A DNA stretch of 64,000 nt from an uncultured Blautia sp. (GTDB lineage: Bacteria > Bacillota > Clostridia > Lachnospirales > Lachnospiraceae), in NCBI GenBank assembly GCA_934364795.1, contig CAKRMK010000002.1, forward strand, positions 62,001 through 126,000, given 5' to 3'. Each line of letters begins with the position of its first letter. The stretch's first letter is position 1. Positions 43,639-51,180 of this stretch are shown piece by piece. Made by a program: the position numbers and the translations under genes. The notes under the pieces were generated by a model. That model saw only the letters and a program-made list of their open reading frames with translations, did not search any database and was not told the DNA's origin.

Positions 43639-45527
43639 TATTTTTTCTTCCATTTCAATAAAAATGCTGAATTTGTTATTACAAGTACGGAACCTGCGTT
43701 ATGCACCAGTGCACCTACAATAGGATTCAGGATTCCGGTAATTGCCAACACAATGGCAATGAAATTTAACGTCATGGAAAAGGTCATATTCAACTTGATT
43801 GTGGTCATCATACGCTTGGAAAGGGCTATAAGGTGAGGCAGTTCTTTGACTTCATCATCCACAAGAGCAATATCTGCAGCATCCACTGCAATATCACTTC
43901 CAACGCCACCCATGGCAATTCCTACTTCTGCACGTTTCAGTGCCGGGGCATCATTGATTCCGTCTCCAATCATACAGACCATTTTATTTTCCTGCTGGTA
44001 TCCATCAATATATTTCAGCTTATCTTCCGGCAGACAGTTTGCACGTACTTCCCAGATATGAAGCTGGGATGCAATTGTTTTGGCAGCATTTTCATGGTCG
44101 CCTGTCAGAAGAACCGACTGGACTCCCAGACTGGAAAGGGAATCAATCATTCCTGCGCTTTCTTCCCGTAAGGTATCAGAAAGAGCTATAAATCCGGCAT
44201 ATTCATTATTAATTGCCACATAAGTAACGGTACAGCCAAGGTTTATATACTTATCGGCTAAATCAACGTCTTTCATTCCAGTGTCAGATGTAATTTCCGC
44301 ACCATATTCCTGGAGAAGTTCCGTATTTCCTGCCAGAATTTTCTTTTCATCTACTACTGCACACACACCACGACCGGGAATCATCCGGAAATCTTCCACA
44401 CCTGAAAGTGTGGCTCCTTCTTTTTTGCAACAGCTTACAATTGCCTTTCCAAGGGGATGTTCGGAAAGCTGTTCCGCAGATGCTGTCAGTCTGTAAATGT
44501 CATTATTGTTATAATTTTTGTTATTACTGATGGCTGCAACTACTTTTAGTGTGCCGTATGTTAAAGTTCCTGTTTTATCAAAGGCGAGCACTTTTACCTT
44601 TGAAAGACGTTCCAGGGCATCACCCTCTCGCACAAGAAAACCGTGTTTGGTAGCATTTCCAATTGCTGCCATGATAGCAGTAGGAGTGGCAAGCACAAGA
44701 GCACAGGGACAAAATACAACCAGAATAGTTACGGCGCGGATGATCTCACCGGAAATCAGCCAGGTAAGTGCAGCCGCACTTAAAGCGATTACTACGATCC
44801 AGGTAGCCCAGCTGTCTGCGATTCCTACAATCTTTGCTTTACCTGCATCCGCGGACTGAACCAGTTTTATCATTCTCTGAATAGAACTGTCCGCCCCTAC
44901 TTTGGAAGCTTCCATCTCAAAAGCACCAAACTGGTTTACCGTACCACTGGAGACTTCATCTCCAACTGTTTTATCAACAGGAAGGGATTCTCCTGTCATA
45001 ACAGCCTGATTCACGGATGTCTGTCCTGAAATGATAACGCCGTCTACCGGCACCCCTTCTCCAGGAAGCACTCTAAGGATATCTCCTACCTGCACTTTTT
45101 CTGCTGGAATTACAGTTTCTTTTCCATCTTTTATCACCCTTGCTGTCTGTGGGGTAAGATGGACCAGCTTTTCAATTCCAGCTCTTGCCCGGGCTACTGT
45201 CAACTCTTCCAGAAGTCCGCCAAGCTGCATGATAAATGCCACTTCTCCTGCTGCAAAGTCCTCTCCAATGCAGACAGATGCAATCAGCGCCAGAGACACC
45301 AGCACATCCGCCTTAATATCAAATTCCGTTACCAGTCCAATAACAGCTTCCAAAATGATCGGAATGCCGCATAAAATAATGGCCACCCATGCCATGTCAA
45401 AGGAAAATGGCGAAATTCCCGCTAAACTGCAGATAATGGCAATCCCAGCTATTACAAGAAAGGTAATATCTTTTTTGGTTCCGCCTAATTCCAGTAACTC
45501 TTCCAACTTTCCAATTAGATTTTTCAT
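43638..45527 (-). CDS. Heavy-metal-translocating P1B-type ATPase
   Basis: Metal efflux pump of 629 residues. There is no N-terminal HMA or His-rich metal-binding domain; the protein starts directly with membrane helices. Landmarks: actuator TGES, membrane metal site FCPCALVLATPTA, phosphorylation site DKTGTLTYG, HP motif SEHPLGKAI, ATP-binding GDGINDAPAL. The last helices (PIVGALVHNAGSVLVITNSAFLL) resemble Zn/Cd-type pumps more than CopA, whereas the promoter carries a CsoR-like box, which would favour copper. I leave the metal open. The ATG at 45527 follows AGAGGGATACG. The small membrane protein is coupled downstream. Confidence 0.93.
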   Translation of the reverse strand: MKNLIGKLEELLELGGTKKDITFLVIAGIAIICSLAGISPFSFDMAWVAIILCGIPIILEAVIGLVTEFDIKADVLVSLALIASVCIGEDFAAGEVAFIMQLGGLLEELTVARARAGIEKLVHLTPQTARVIKDGKETVIPAEKVQVGDILRVLPGEGVPVDGVIISGQTSVNQAVMTGESLPVDKTVGDEVSSGTVNQFGAFEMEASKVGADSSIQRMIKLVQSADAGKAKIVGIADSWATWIVVIALSAAALTWLISGEIIRAVTILVVFCPCALVLATPTAIMAAIGNATKHGFLVREGDALERLSKVKVLAFDKTGTLTYGTLKVVAAISNNKNYNNNDIYRLTASAEQLSEHPLGKAIVSCCKKEGATLSGVEDFRMIPGRGVCAVVDEKKILAGNTELLQEYGAEITSDTGMKDVDLADKYINLGCTVTYVAINNEYAGFIALSDTLREESAGMIDSLSSLGVQSVLLTGDHENAAKTIASQLHIWEVRANCLPEDKLKYIDGYQQENKMVCMIGDGINDAPALKRAEVGIAMGGVGSDIAVDAADIALVDDEVKELPHLIALSKRMMTTIKLNMTFSMTLNFIAIVLAITGILNPIVGALVHNAGSVLVITNSAFLLKWKKK

Positions 45528-45543
45528 CGTATCCCTCTTTTCT

Positions 45544-45594
45544 ATACCATATGGGGTATGGGTTTATTATACTTATAGGGGTATATGTTGTCAA
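45544..45594 (-). promoter_or_regulatory. Metal-ATPase promoter with CsoR-like operator in the spacer
   Basis: Minus-strand TTGACA (45594-45589), 17 bp, TATAAT (45571-45566): a perfect promoter. The spacer contains ATATACCCCTATAAG (45586-45572), like CsoR/FrmR-family boxes, and ATACCCCATATGGTAT (45559-45544), a second A/T-flanked C-tract palindrome, lies just past the start point. The csoR gene is 2.7 kb away at 48219. Confidence 0.72.
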
Positions 45595-45616
45595 TTATGG
45601 AAATTGAGAATATTTT
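45588..45616 (+). promoter_or_regulatory. Divergent plus-strand promoter for a candidate small RNA
   Basis: TTGTCA (45588-45593), 17 bp, TATTTT (45611-45616). Its -35 overlaps the -35 of the metal-ATPase promoter on the other strand, so the two would share regulation. Confidence 0.45.
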
Positions 45617-45622
45617 TCATTT

Positions 45623-45773
45623 TCTTATATTTTTAAATCTTGCTGGAATTTTTTTTCAAACTCCTGTCGCACAAGAAAGAATCCAGCTTGCAGGATTCTC
45701 CGCCTACGGCGGGTCGCCTCGAGCGACATTTACCTTTCCGCCGTAGTGCGATCCTGCCCGGTAGGGCTTTTTT
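45623..45773 (+). ncRNA. Candidate structured small RNA of about 150 nt
   Basis: Between the ATPase promoter and ppk1 the plus strand holds a GC-rich three-way junction: closing stem 45667-45671 with 45747-45751; hairpin 45678-45684 with 45693-45699; and CTACGGCGG (45704-45712) with CCGCCGTAG (45738-45746), inside which GTCGC pairs with GCGAC (45713-45717, 45723-45727). It is followed by GCCC-GGTA-GGGC and six T (45756-45773), a textbook terminator, and preceded by a possible promoter. No ORF fits. It may be an independent RNA or an extended form of the dispersed repeat that follows. The start is inferred. Confidence 0.5.
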
Positions 45774-45814
45774 ATGCAATAGGGGATTCCAACGTAATTT
45801 CCTATTGCAAAAAA
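45770..45814. repeat. Dispersed hairpin repeat, copy C
   Basis: TTTATGCAATAGG (45771-45783) pairs with CCTATTGCAAA (45801-45811) around the loop GGATTCCAACGTAATTT (45784-45800). The stem differs from copies A and B by paired changes (GTAAC/GTTAC there, GCAAT/ATTGC here). Confidence 0.75.
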
Positions 45815-45837
45815 AATCACGGCTCCCCACCGTGATT
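45815..45837. terminator. Terminator of ppk1
   Basis: AATCACGG (45815-45822) and CCGTGATT (45830-45837), with A/T runs on both sides; strong, bidirectional, 30 bp after the ppk1 stop. Confidence 0.88.
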
Positions 45838-45866
45838 TTTTTGCATTTCTCTGCTGTATTGACTTT

Positions 45867-47996
45867 TTATGATTTTGTTGCTATTTTACCAGCTGCTTTT
45901 TCAGAATTGCTGTAAGCCATGGCATAAAACAGTTCCTGGGAATTCAGTTTTGTCTCATTTAACTCTCTGTCTACATAGTTTCCGCTGGAAGTCAGACGTT
46001 TTCCCTTTTCATCATCATTCATCATGGTTTCAAACATCCAGTCAAGGTGTGCTTTTAATTTCTCATCCAGTACCGGAGCTGCTACTTCCACTCGCCGAAT
46101 GGTATTTCTTGTCATAAAGTCGGCAGATGCAATATAAGCTTTTTCCTGTTCCTTTGTTCCAAAACGGTAAATTCTGGAATGCTCCAGGAAACGGCCTACA
46201 ATGCTGACAACCTTAATATTTTCTGTATAGCCTTTCACCTCTGGAATCAGACAGCAGATTCCTCTGACGATCATTTCTATTTTTACACCAGCCTGGGAAG
46301 CTTCCACCAGTTTATTGATGATTACCTTGTCTGTCAGAGAATTAATCTTTATTCCAATATATCCTTCTTCTCCCTTTTTCACATGATTTATTTCTTCATC
46401 AATCATATCACAAACTTTATTTTGCAGACATTTTGGTGCTACCAGAAGATAATCTGTCTTTTCCACAGTTTCGCCTTTTAAAAGTGCTGCAAATACCTTT
46501 GCACCTTCTTTTCCAATCTCCTGGTTTGCAGTAATCAGAGATAAATCTGTGTAAAGTGCAGAAGTTTTTTCATTATAGTTTCCGGTTCCGATCTGAGTGA
46601 TATAGGAAACACCCTCCTGCGTTTTTCTGGAAATCAGGCATAATTTTGAATGTACTTTAAATCCATTCAGGCCATAAATCACCCGGCATCCTGCATCCTC
46701 CAGGATTCTGGAGTACTCAATATTACTTTCTTCATCAAAACGGGCACGAAGCTCTACCAGAACCACTACTTCTTTTCCATTTTCTGCTGCTTCCACCAGA
46801 GCATCCACAATCTGGCTCTTATCTGCCAAACGGTAAAGTGTCATTTTAATGGATACCACACTGTCATCCCGGGCAGCTTCATTCAGCAAATTAATAAATG
46901 GTTTTATACTTTCAAAAGGATAGGATAACAGTACATCCTTTTTCATGATCTGCGGAATAAGTGGTTCTTTTGCATCCAGGTTAGGCGTCATTCTTGGAGT
47001 ACGGCGCTGATAAAAAAGTGGTCTTTCTTCTGTATTTTCAGCTGTACTTTGCTCTGTATTTCTTAAATATCCCTGAATTGCAAATACAAAAGACAGATCC
47101 AGAGGCACTCTTGACAGGAATACATGATCTTTTTTCACATTGATTTCTTTGCATAAGGAACTGATCAGCTTTTTATTCAGTTCTCTGGAAAGTTCCAGTC
47201 TTACCGGACTCATACGTTTTCTCTGTTTGATCAGATTTTCCATTGCCTCTCTGTAATCCAGATCCTCATCATAAATAGTTTCTGTATCAATATCTGCATT
47301 TCTTGTAACACGAAGAAGAGATTTTTCTTTCACTACATAATTTTTAAACATTTTAGGAAGAAAATGAAGAATCAGCTCTTCTGAAAGCATAAATGTGCCT
47401 TTTCTGGTCGGAATATCAATCAGACGTCTGAACACGTTGTTACTGCAGGGAATAATGGCAACTCTTGTTTTTCCACCTTTAGTTTCAAGCAGTGCCACTG
47501 CATAAATGTCTTTATTTTTCAAAAACGGGAAAGGTTGCTGTTTGCTCACAATATTTGCAGACAGATATGGAGCAATCTCATTGTCAAAATAAGTTTCCAG
47601 AAGCTTTCCTTCTTCTGCTGATAATTTATTAAAATTAATCAGACGAATTCCTTTTGGTTCCAGTTCTCCCATAAGCTGTTCATAGATCACCGCTTTTTTC
47701 TGATCCAGTTCCCTGGTTTCCTTCAGGATTGCATTTACCTGTTCCTCACTGGTCATGTTGGTCTTATTTTCACGAACCACTTCCTCTGATTCCATCTGAT
47801 CCATAAGCGTACCTACACGAACTCTGTAAAATTCATCCAGATTTGACTGGTAAATAGATGCAAATGTCAGTCTTTCTGCAAGAGGTACTGCCGGATTTCC
47901 AGCCTCGTTCAGTACTCTTTCGTTAAATTTCAGCCAGGAGAGTTCTCGGTTCATCATATAGGGAAAAGGTGCTGTTTTGTTTTTCACTTTTTTCAT
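45867..47996 (-). CDS. ppk1: Polyphosphate kinase 1
   Basis: Makes polyphosphate from ATP reversibly. The 709-residue protein shows the PPK1 order: N-domain with NRELSWLKFNERVLNEA and FASIYQSNLDEFYRVRVG, head domain, then the two PLD-like catalytic domains. The autophosphorylated histidine lies in LNGFKVHSKLCLI; other landmarks are ESIKPFINLLNEAA, VELRARFDEESNI, YITQIGTGNYNEKTSALYTDLS cut here to IGTGNYNEKTSALYTD, and DFMTRNTIRRVEV near the C-terminus. The ATG at 47996 follows a GAAAGGAATTATT site. Stands alone between csoR and the small-RNA/ATPase region. Confidence 0.96.
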   Translation of the reverse strand: MKKVKNKTAPFPYMMNRELSWLKFNERVLNEAGNPAVPLAERLTFASIYQSNLDEFYRVRVGTLMDQMESEEVVRENKTNMTSEEQVNAILKETRELDQKKAVIYEQLMGELEPKGIRLINFNKLSAEEGKLLETYFDNEIAPYLSANIVSKQQPFPFLKNKDIYAVALLETKGGKTRVAIIPCSNNVFRRLIDIPTRKGTFMLSEELILHFLPKMFKNYVVKEKSLLRVTRNADIDTETIYDEDLDYREAMENLIKQRKRMSPVRLELSRELNKKLISSLCKEINVKKDHVFLSRVPLDLSFVFAIQGYLRNTEQSTAENTEERPLFYQRRTPRMTPNLDAKEPLIPQIMKKDVLLSYPFESIKPFINLLNEAARDDSVVSIKMTLYRLADKSQIVDALVEAAENGKEVVVLVELRARFDEESNIEYSRILEDAGCRVIYGLNGFKVHSKLCLISRKTQEGVSYITQIGTGNYNEKTSALYTDLSLITANQEIGKEGAKVFAALLKGETVEKTDYLLVAPKCLQNKVCDMIDEEINHVKKGEEGYIGIKINSLTDKVIINKLVEASQAGVKIEMIVRGICCLIPEVKGYTENIKVVSIVGRFLEHSRIYRFGTKEQEKAYIASADFMTRNTIRRVEVAAPVLDEKLKAHLDWMFETMMNDDEKGKRLTSSGNYVDRELNETKLNSQELFYAMAYSNSEKAAGKIATKS

Positions 47997-48141
47997 TTGA
48001 ATAATTCCTTTCTCAAAACATTTCCATTTGGATTGCAGAAATAGATTTTTTCATTCAAACCAAACATTTCCACAATGGTTCTAATATTAAAATTCCTGTA
48101 TGAAATTGAGAAGCTGCCTGTGTTAAGTTTGTGTAAAATAC

Positions 48142-48170
48142 AAAAACGGATTGCTCTTCACAAGCAATCC
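48142..48170 (-). terminator. Terminator of csoR
   Basis: GGATTGC (48148-48154) and GCAATCC (48164-48170) form a stem; on the minus strand it is followed by G and five T. Confidence 0.88.
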
Positions 48171-48218
48171 TGTTTTTGACATAGTATATAGATAAATATT
48201 TCAGAAGTTGAAAATAAG

Positions 48219-48494
48219 TCAGCTCATATTGGAAAAGCGCTCTACTGCTTTTGTAAAGCTTTCAATCGTTTTATCTGCATCTCCATGCTCAATTCCATCG
48301 CGGACACAATGTTTGATATGTCCCTCCAGAACTACTTTGCCGCAGCCATGAAGTGCTGACTTTGCAGCGTTGATCTGTGAAAGAACATCCTCACATGGAA
48401 CGTCTTCATCAATCATCCTGTCAATTGCCTGCACCTGTCCTATAATTTTTTTCAGCCTGCGATGCAGGTTTGCTGAATCCATACACTGTTTCAT
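48219..48494 (-). CDS. csoR: CsoR-family metal-sensing repressor
   Basis: A helical DUF156 repressor of about 91 residues. The copper-type C-H-C ligand set is present: the cysteine in DVPCEDVL, and the His and Cys in EGHIKHCV (spacing HxxxC). QINAAKSALHGCG is the central family motif. Binding of Cu(I) is expected to release it from DNA. Two starts are possible: the ATG at 48506, which abuts the AAAGG site, and the ATG at 48494, which has the site 12 bp away and sits 4 bp past the stop of an upstream frame; I prefer the latter. The CsoR-like box at the ATPase promoter is the likely target. Confidence 0.9.
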   Translation of the reverse strand: MKQCMDSANLHRRLKKIIGQVQAIDRMIDEDVPCEDVLSQINAAKSALHGCGKVVLEGHIKHCVRDGIEHGDADKTIESFTKAVERFSNMS

Positions 48495-48498
48495 CAGA

Positions 48499-48641
48499 TT
48501 ACACATCCTTTCCGATCAGCACTTTTTTTGCATCAAATGCAAAACCATAATGCAAAATATGGCTTTCCAGCAATCCTCGGCTGATCAACTCTGTATCGTA
48601 TTTTTTTCCGTTGTAATTACTGTATTCTCAAATTTATGCAT
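48499..48641 (-). pseudogene. Possible small gene upstream of csoR, split by an A7 tract
   Basis: From an ATG at 48641 the minus strand reads MHKFENTVITTEK and soon stops. In the next frame, joined at a run of seven A, it reads KKYDTELISRGLLESHILHY, then GFAFDAKKVLIGKDV and a stop at 48499, just before the csoR start. The joined frame looks like real protein and its last codons contain the csoR ribosome site. I do not recognise it. A frameshifted gene, slippage at the A tract, or chance are all open; no ribosome site is seen for the ATG. The rest of the 320-bp gap (48642-48826) holds only the hairpin at 48759-48786. Confidence 0.35.
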
Positions 48642-48758
48642 TTACTTTAACATTTATATTGTTAATTTACAAGCAATCTGGTGATTTTTCAATATCCTGG
48701 CAAGCTATTGTGATGAGATAAATCAGATGGCAGATATGCCTTGAACTATGTTACAAAG

Positions 48759-48786
48759 GCGGAACCCCCATCTGGAGATTCCGCCC
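48759..48786 (-). terminator. Hairpin after the DUF1275 gene
   Basis: GGCGGAA (48759-48765) pairs with TTCCGCC (48780-48786) with further inner pairs. On the minus strand only three T follow, so termination may be partial. Confidence 0.6.
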
Positions 48787-48826
48787 ATATAAATTCTTTC
48801 TTTTTTTCTGACAGGCATTTACACTC

Positions 48827-49516
48827 TTACTGCCAGTGATGCTCCGCCTCTTCAATTTCCTCAATAAACATGAGAAGAAAACTGATCAGCAGTAAAATAC
48901 TGGAAACCCAGATAGCTCTGTATCCGTAAGCAAGGGAAAGCCTTCCGCCAATTCCTGCGCCAATGGCAAACAAAAGAATAATGGAAAAATAACACAATGC
49001 CTGTCCCAGAAGTTTGTGATTATGGTTTCGCATGTAAGCTGATAATGCTGCGGTACCACTTCTTAAGTTTCCGATACACATGGTGCTGGCATATGCGTAT
49101 CCCTCAACTTTTCGGAACGTCTGCACCTGTAAGGCACAGGAAAAAGATACCAGAGTCGTTGCCAGGACATTCATATTCCCCGGCACAAAGCCTACCAGAA
49201 ACAGCAGGATAATCTCTACCAGAAGGATTCCCTGACGCCAGTGAAGACGTTTCGCATAGCGGAATTTGTCCTGAATACGTTCCGCTACCAGCACTCCAAG
49301 GAAAAATGCAGTCAGAGGAATCAGATAGTGTAATCCTGCACTCCACTCCCGGTTCATAAACCGCTCACTCATCAGTACCACATTTCCGGTCTGGGCATTG
49401 GAAAAAACGCCGTCGCGAGTAAAGTAGGTATAGGCATCCTGAAATCCTCCTGACACAGCAAGAAATGCACTGTTTATAAAAGTTTCCGAGGTCTGTACCC
49501 TCTTGTGATGGTCCAT
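48827..49516 (-). CDS. DUF1275/YoaK-family membrane protein
   Basis: A 229-residue membrane protein with about six helices, resembling YoaK/DUF1275, whose function is not established. Landmarks: LAVSGGFQDAYTYFTRDGVFSNAQTGNVVLMS near the N-terminus (key part GGFQDAYTY and NAQTGN) and the later MCIGNLRSGTAAL, which repeats the GN theme. The ATG at 49516 has AAGGAACTTTTG upstream; the open frame to 49576 is rejected. A single-gene unit. Confidence 0.88.
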   Translation of the reverse strand: MDHHKRVQTSETFINSAFLAVSGGFQDAYTYFTRDGVFSNAQTGNVVLMSERFMNREWSAGLHYLIPLTAFFLGVLVAERIQDKFRYAKRLHWRQGILLVEIILLFLVGFVPGNMNVLATTLVSFSCALQVQTFRKVEGYAYASTMCIGNLRSGTAALSAYMRNHNHKLLGQALCYFSIILLFAIGAGIGGRLSLAYGYRAIWVSSILLLISFLLMFIEEIEEAEHHWQ

Positions 49517-49656
49517 CAAAAGTTCCTTCTTTCTATAAATCTTATATAGCAGTGACAAAACACGTATATTTCCCATTAATATACTTCAAAATTGCGAATC
49601 TGTAAAGTCCGCTATTGCATTTTATAAAATGCGATCCAACAGCACTGCTGGCCTTT

Positions 49657-50223
49657 TTAGTCCTCTTTATGCTCTTCCAGATATTCTTTCCGGCCCTCTT
49701 CATAAAGGTTGTTTCCTTCGCTGTCAATGATGACAACTAGCGGCATATCTTCCACATAAAGCTTGCGAAGTGCTTCTGCCCCAAGATCCTCATATGCGAT
49801 CAGCTCTGCTTTTTTGATGCATTTTGCAAGAAGAGCACCTGCACCGCCAATAGCTCCAAAGTAAACGCCATCGTATTTTTTCATGGCTTCTACCACTTCT
49901 GGAAGACGGGCTCCTTTTCCAATCATACCACGGGCACCTACGGACATCATGGTTGGTGCATAGGCATCCATACGGCCGCTGGTTGTAGGGCCTGCGGAAC
50001 CGATTACCTGACCTGGTTTTGCAGGAGTTGGTCCTACATAATAAATAGTTGCATCTGTTGGATCAAATGGAATTTTTTCGCCCTTTGCAAGAGCTTCGCA
50101 CATACGCTTATGGCCTGCATCACGGGATGTATAAATAGTTCCGGTAAGCAGGACCTGATCTCCTGCATGAAGTGTTTTTGCCAGTTCTTTTGTCAGAGGC
50201 AGTGTAATTTTTCTTCTTTCCAT
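49657..50223 (-). CDS. fumB: Fumarate hydratase, Fe-S type, beta subunit
   Basis: C-terminal (beta) half of the heterodimeric oxygen-sensitive fumarase, 188 residues. Landmarks: LTGTIYTSRDAGHKRM, then YVGPTPAKPGQVIGSAGPTTSGRMD (catalytic GPTTSGRMD), MIGKG and GAIGGAGALLAKCI. The ATG at 50223 has GGAGGTGATC upstream and lies 2 bp after the alpha-subunit stop. Malate and fumarate interconversion links the dehydrogenase and the fumarate-reductase-like genes of the same array. Confidence 0.95.
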   Translation of the reverse strand: MERRKITLPLTKELAKTLHAGDQVLLTGTIYTSRDAGHKRMCEALAKGEKIPFDPTDATIYYVGPTPAKPGQVIGSAGPTTSGRMDAYAPTMMSVGARGMIGKGARLPEVVEAMKKYDGVYFGAIGGAGALLAKCIKKAELIAYEDLGAEALRKLYVEDMPLVVIIDSEGNNLYEEGRKEYLEEHKED

Positions 50224-50225
50224 GA

Positions 50226-51068
50226 TCAGATCACCTCCGTTTTGTGACGGGTAACATGACAGTTGATATTGACTGCACATGGCATTCCTGCAATATGAGT
50301 AGGCATTGTTTCAATATTCAGACCAATGGCTGTGGTTCTTCCACCAAAGCCCTGAGGTCCGATTCCAAGCTTATTTACTTTTTCAAGCATTTCATCCTCA
50401 AGGTCTGCATAGAACGGATCCGGGTTATGGGAATCCAGCGGACGCATCAGTGCTTTCTTTGCAAGAAGCGCACATTTATCAAAAGTTCCACCGATTCCAA
50501 CACCAACTACCATAGGCGGGCATGGGTTCGGGCCAGCTGTCTCAACTACCTCCAAGATGAAATCTTTGATTCCCTGAAGACCTGCTGATGGCTTGAACAT
50601 ACGGATCATACTCATATTCTCACTTCCGAAGCCTTTGGGACCAACTGTAATCTTAATGTTCTCACCTGGTACAATTTCTGTGTAAAGCATAGCCGGTGTA
50701 TTATCCCCTGTGTTTCCACGGCGAACCGGATCTTTTACAACAGATTTGCGAAGATAGCCGTTTGTATAGCCACGGCGGACACCTTCATCTACTGCTTCTC
50801 TTAAATCGCCGCCTGTAATATGTACATCCTGTCCGATTTCCAGGAAAACACATGCCATTCCTGTATCCTGACAGATCGGTACACATTCATTGTCTGCAAT
50901 GTCAAAGTTTTCAATAATATTGTCAAGGATGCCCTGTGCGATTGCACCATCCTCACATGCACGACAGCTCTTAATGGCATCCTTTACGTCTTTTGGAAGA
51001 TGCTCATTCGCTTCGATGCAAAGCTTTTCGACTACGTCTGTAATCTGGCTTGCCTGAATTTCACGCAT
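50226..51068 (-). CDS. fumA: Fumarate hydratase, Fe-S type, alpha subunit
   Basis: Catalytic Fe-S subunit, 280 residues. The three cluster cysteines are in CVPICQDTGMACVFLEIG and PNPCPPMVVGVGIGGTFDKC. The cluster iron binds the substrate hydroxyl directly, as in aconitase. The ATG at 51068 is preferred to the GTG at 51077, since AGGAG lies 10 bp before the former and touches the latter. A strong hairpin at 51101-51134 separates it from the flavoprotein gene upstream, so fumAB may be partly a separate transcript. Confidence 0.95.
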   Translation of the reverse strand: MREIQASQITDVVEKLCIEANEHLPKDVKDAIKSCRACEDGAIAQGILDNIIENFDIADNECVPICQDTGMACVFLEIGQDVHITGGDLREAVDEGVRRGYTNGYLRKSVVKDPVRRGNTGDNTPAMLYTEIVPGENIKITVGPKGFGSENMSMIRMFKPSAGLQGIKDFILEVVETAGPNPCPPMVVGVGIGGTFDKCALLAKKALMRPLDSHNPDPFYADLEDEMLEKVNKLGIGPQGFGGRTTAIGLNIETMPTHIAGMPCAVNINCHVTRHKTEVI

Positions 51069-51100
51069 ACGACTCACTCTCCTGTTCTTTTATAGGGAAA

Positions 51101-51134
51101 GCCCAGGCAGATTGCATCTGTCAATCTGCAGGGC
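51101..51134 (-). terminator. Hairpin between frdA-like gene and fumA
   Basis: GCCCAGGCAGATTG (51101-51114) pairs with CAATCTGCAGGGC (51122-51134). On the minus strand it is followed by TTTCCC, a poor U tract, so partial termination or RNA stability control before fumAB is likely. Confidence 0.6.
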
Positions 51135-51180
51135 TTACCTGTTTTTAGAGAATTTTTATCATTTCTCTATTTTAACATAC

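Noticed and set aside
49580..49656. Fourth copy of the GATTCCAAC hairpin repeat
   Set aside because: GATCCAACAG and a GCATTTTATAAAATGC stem are present, but loop and arms do not align with the other three copies.
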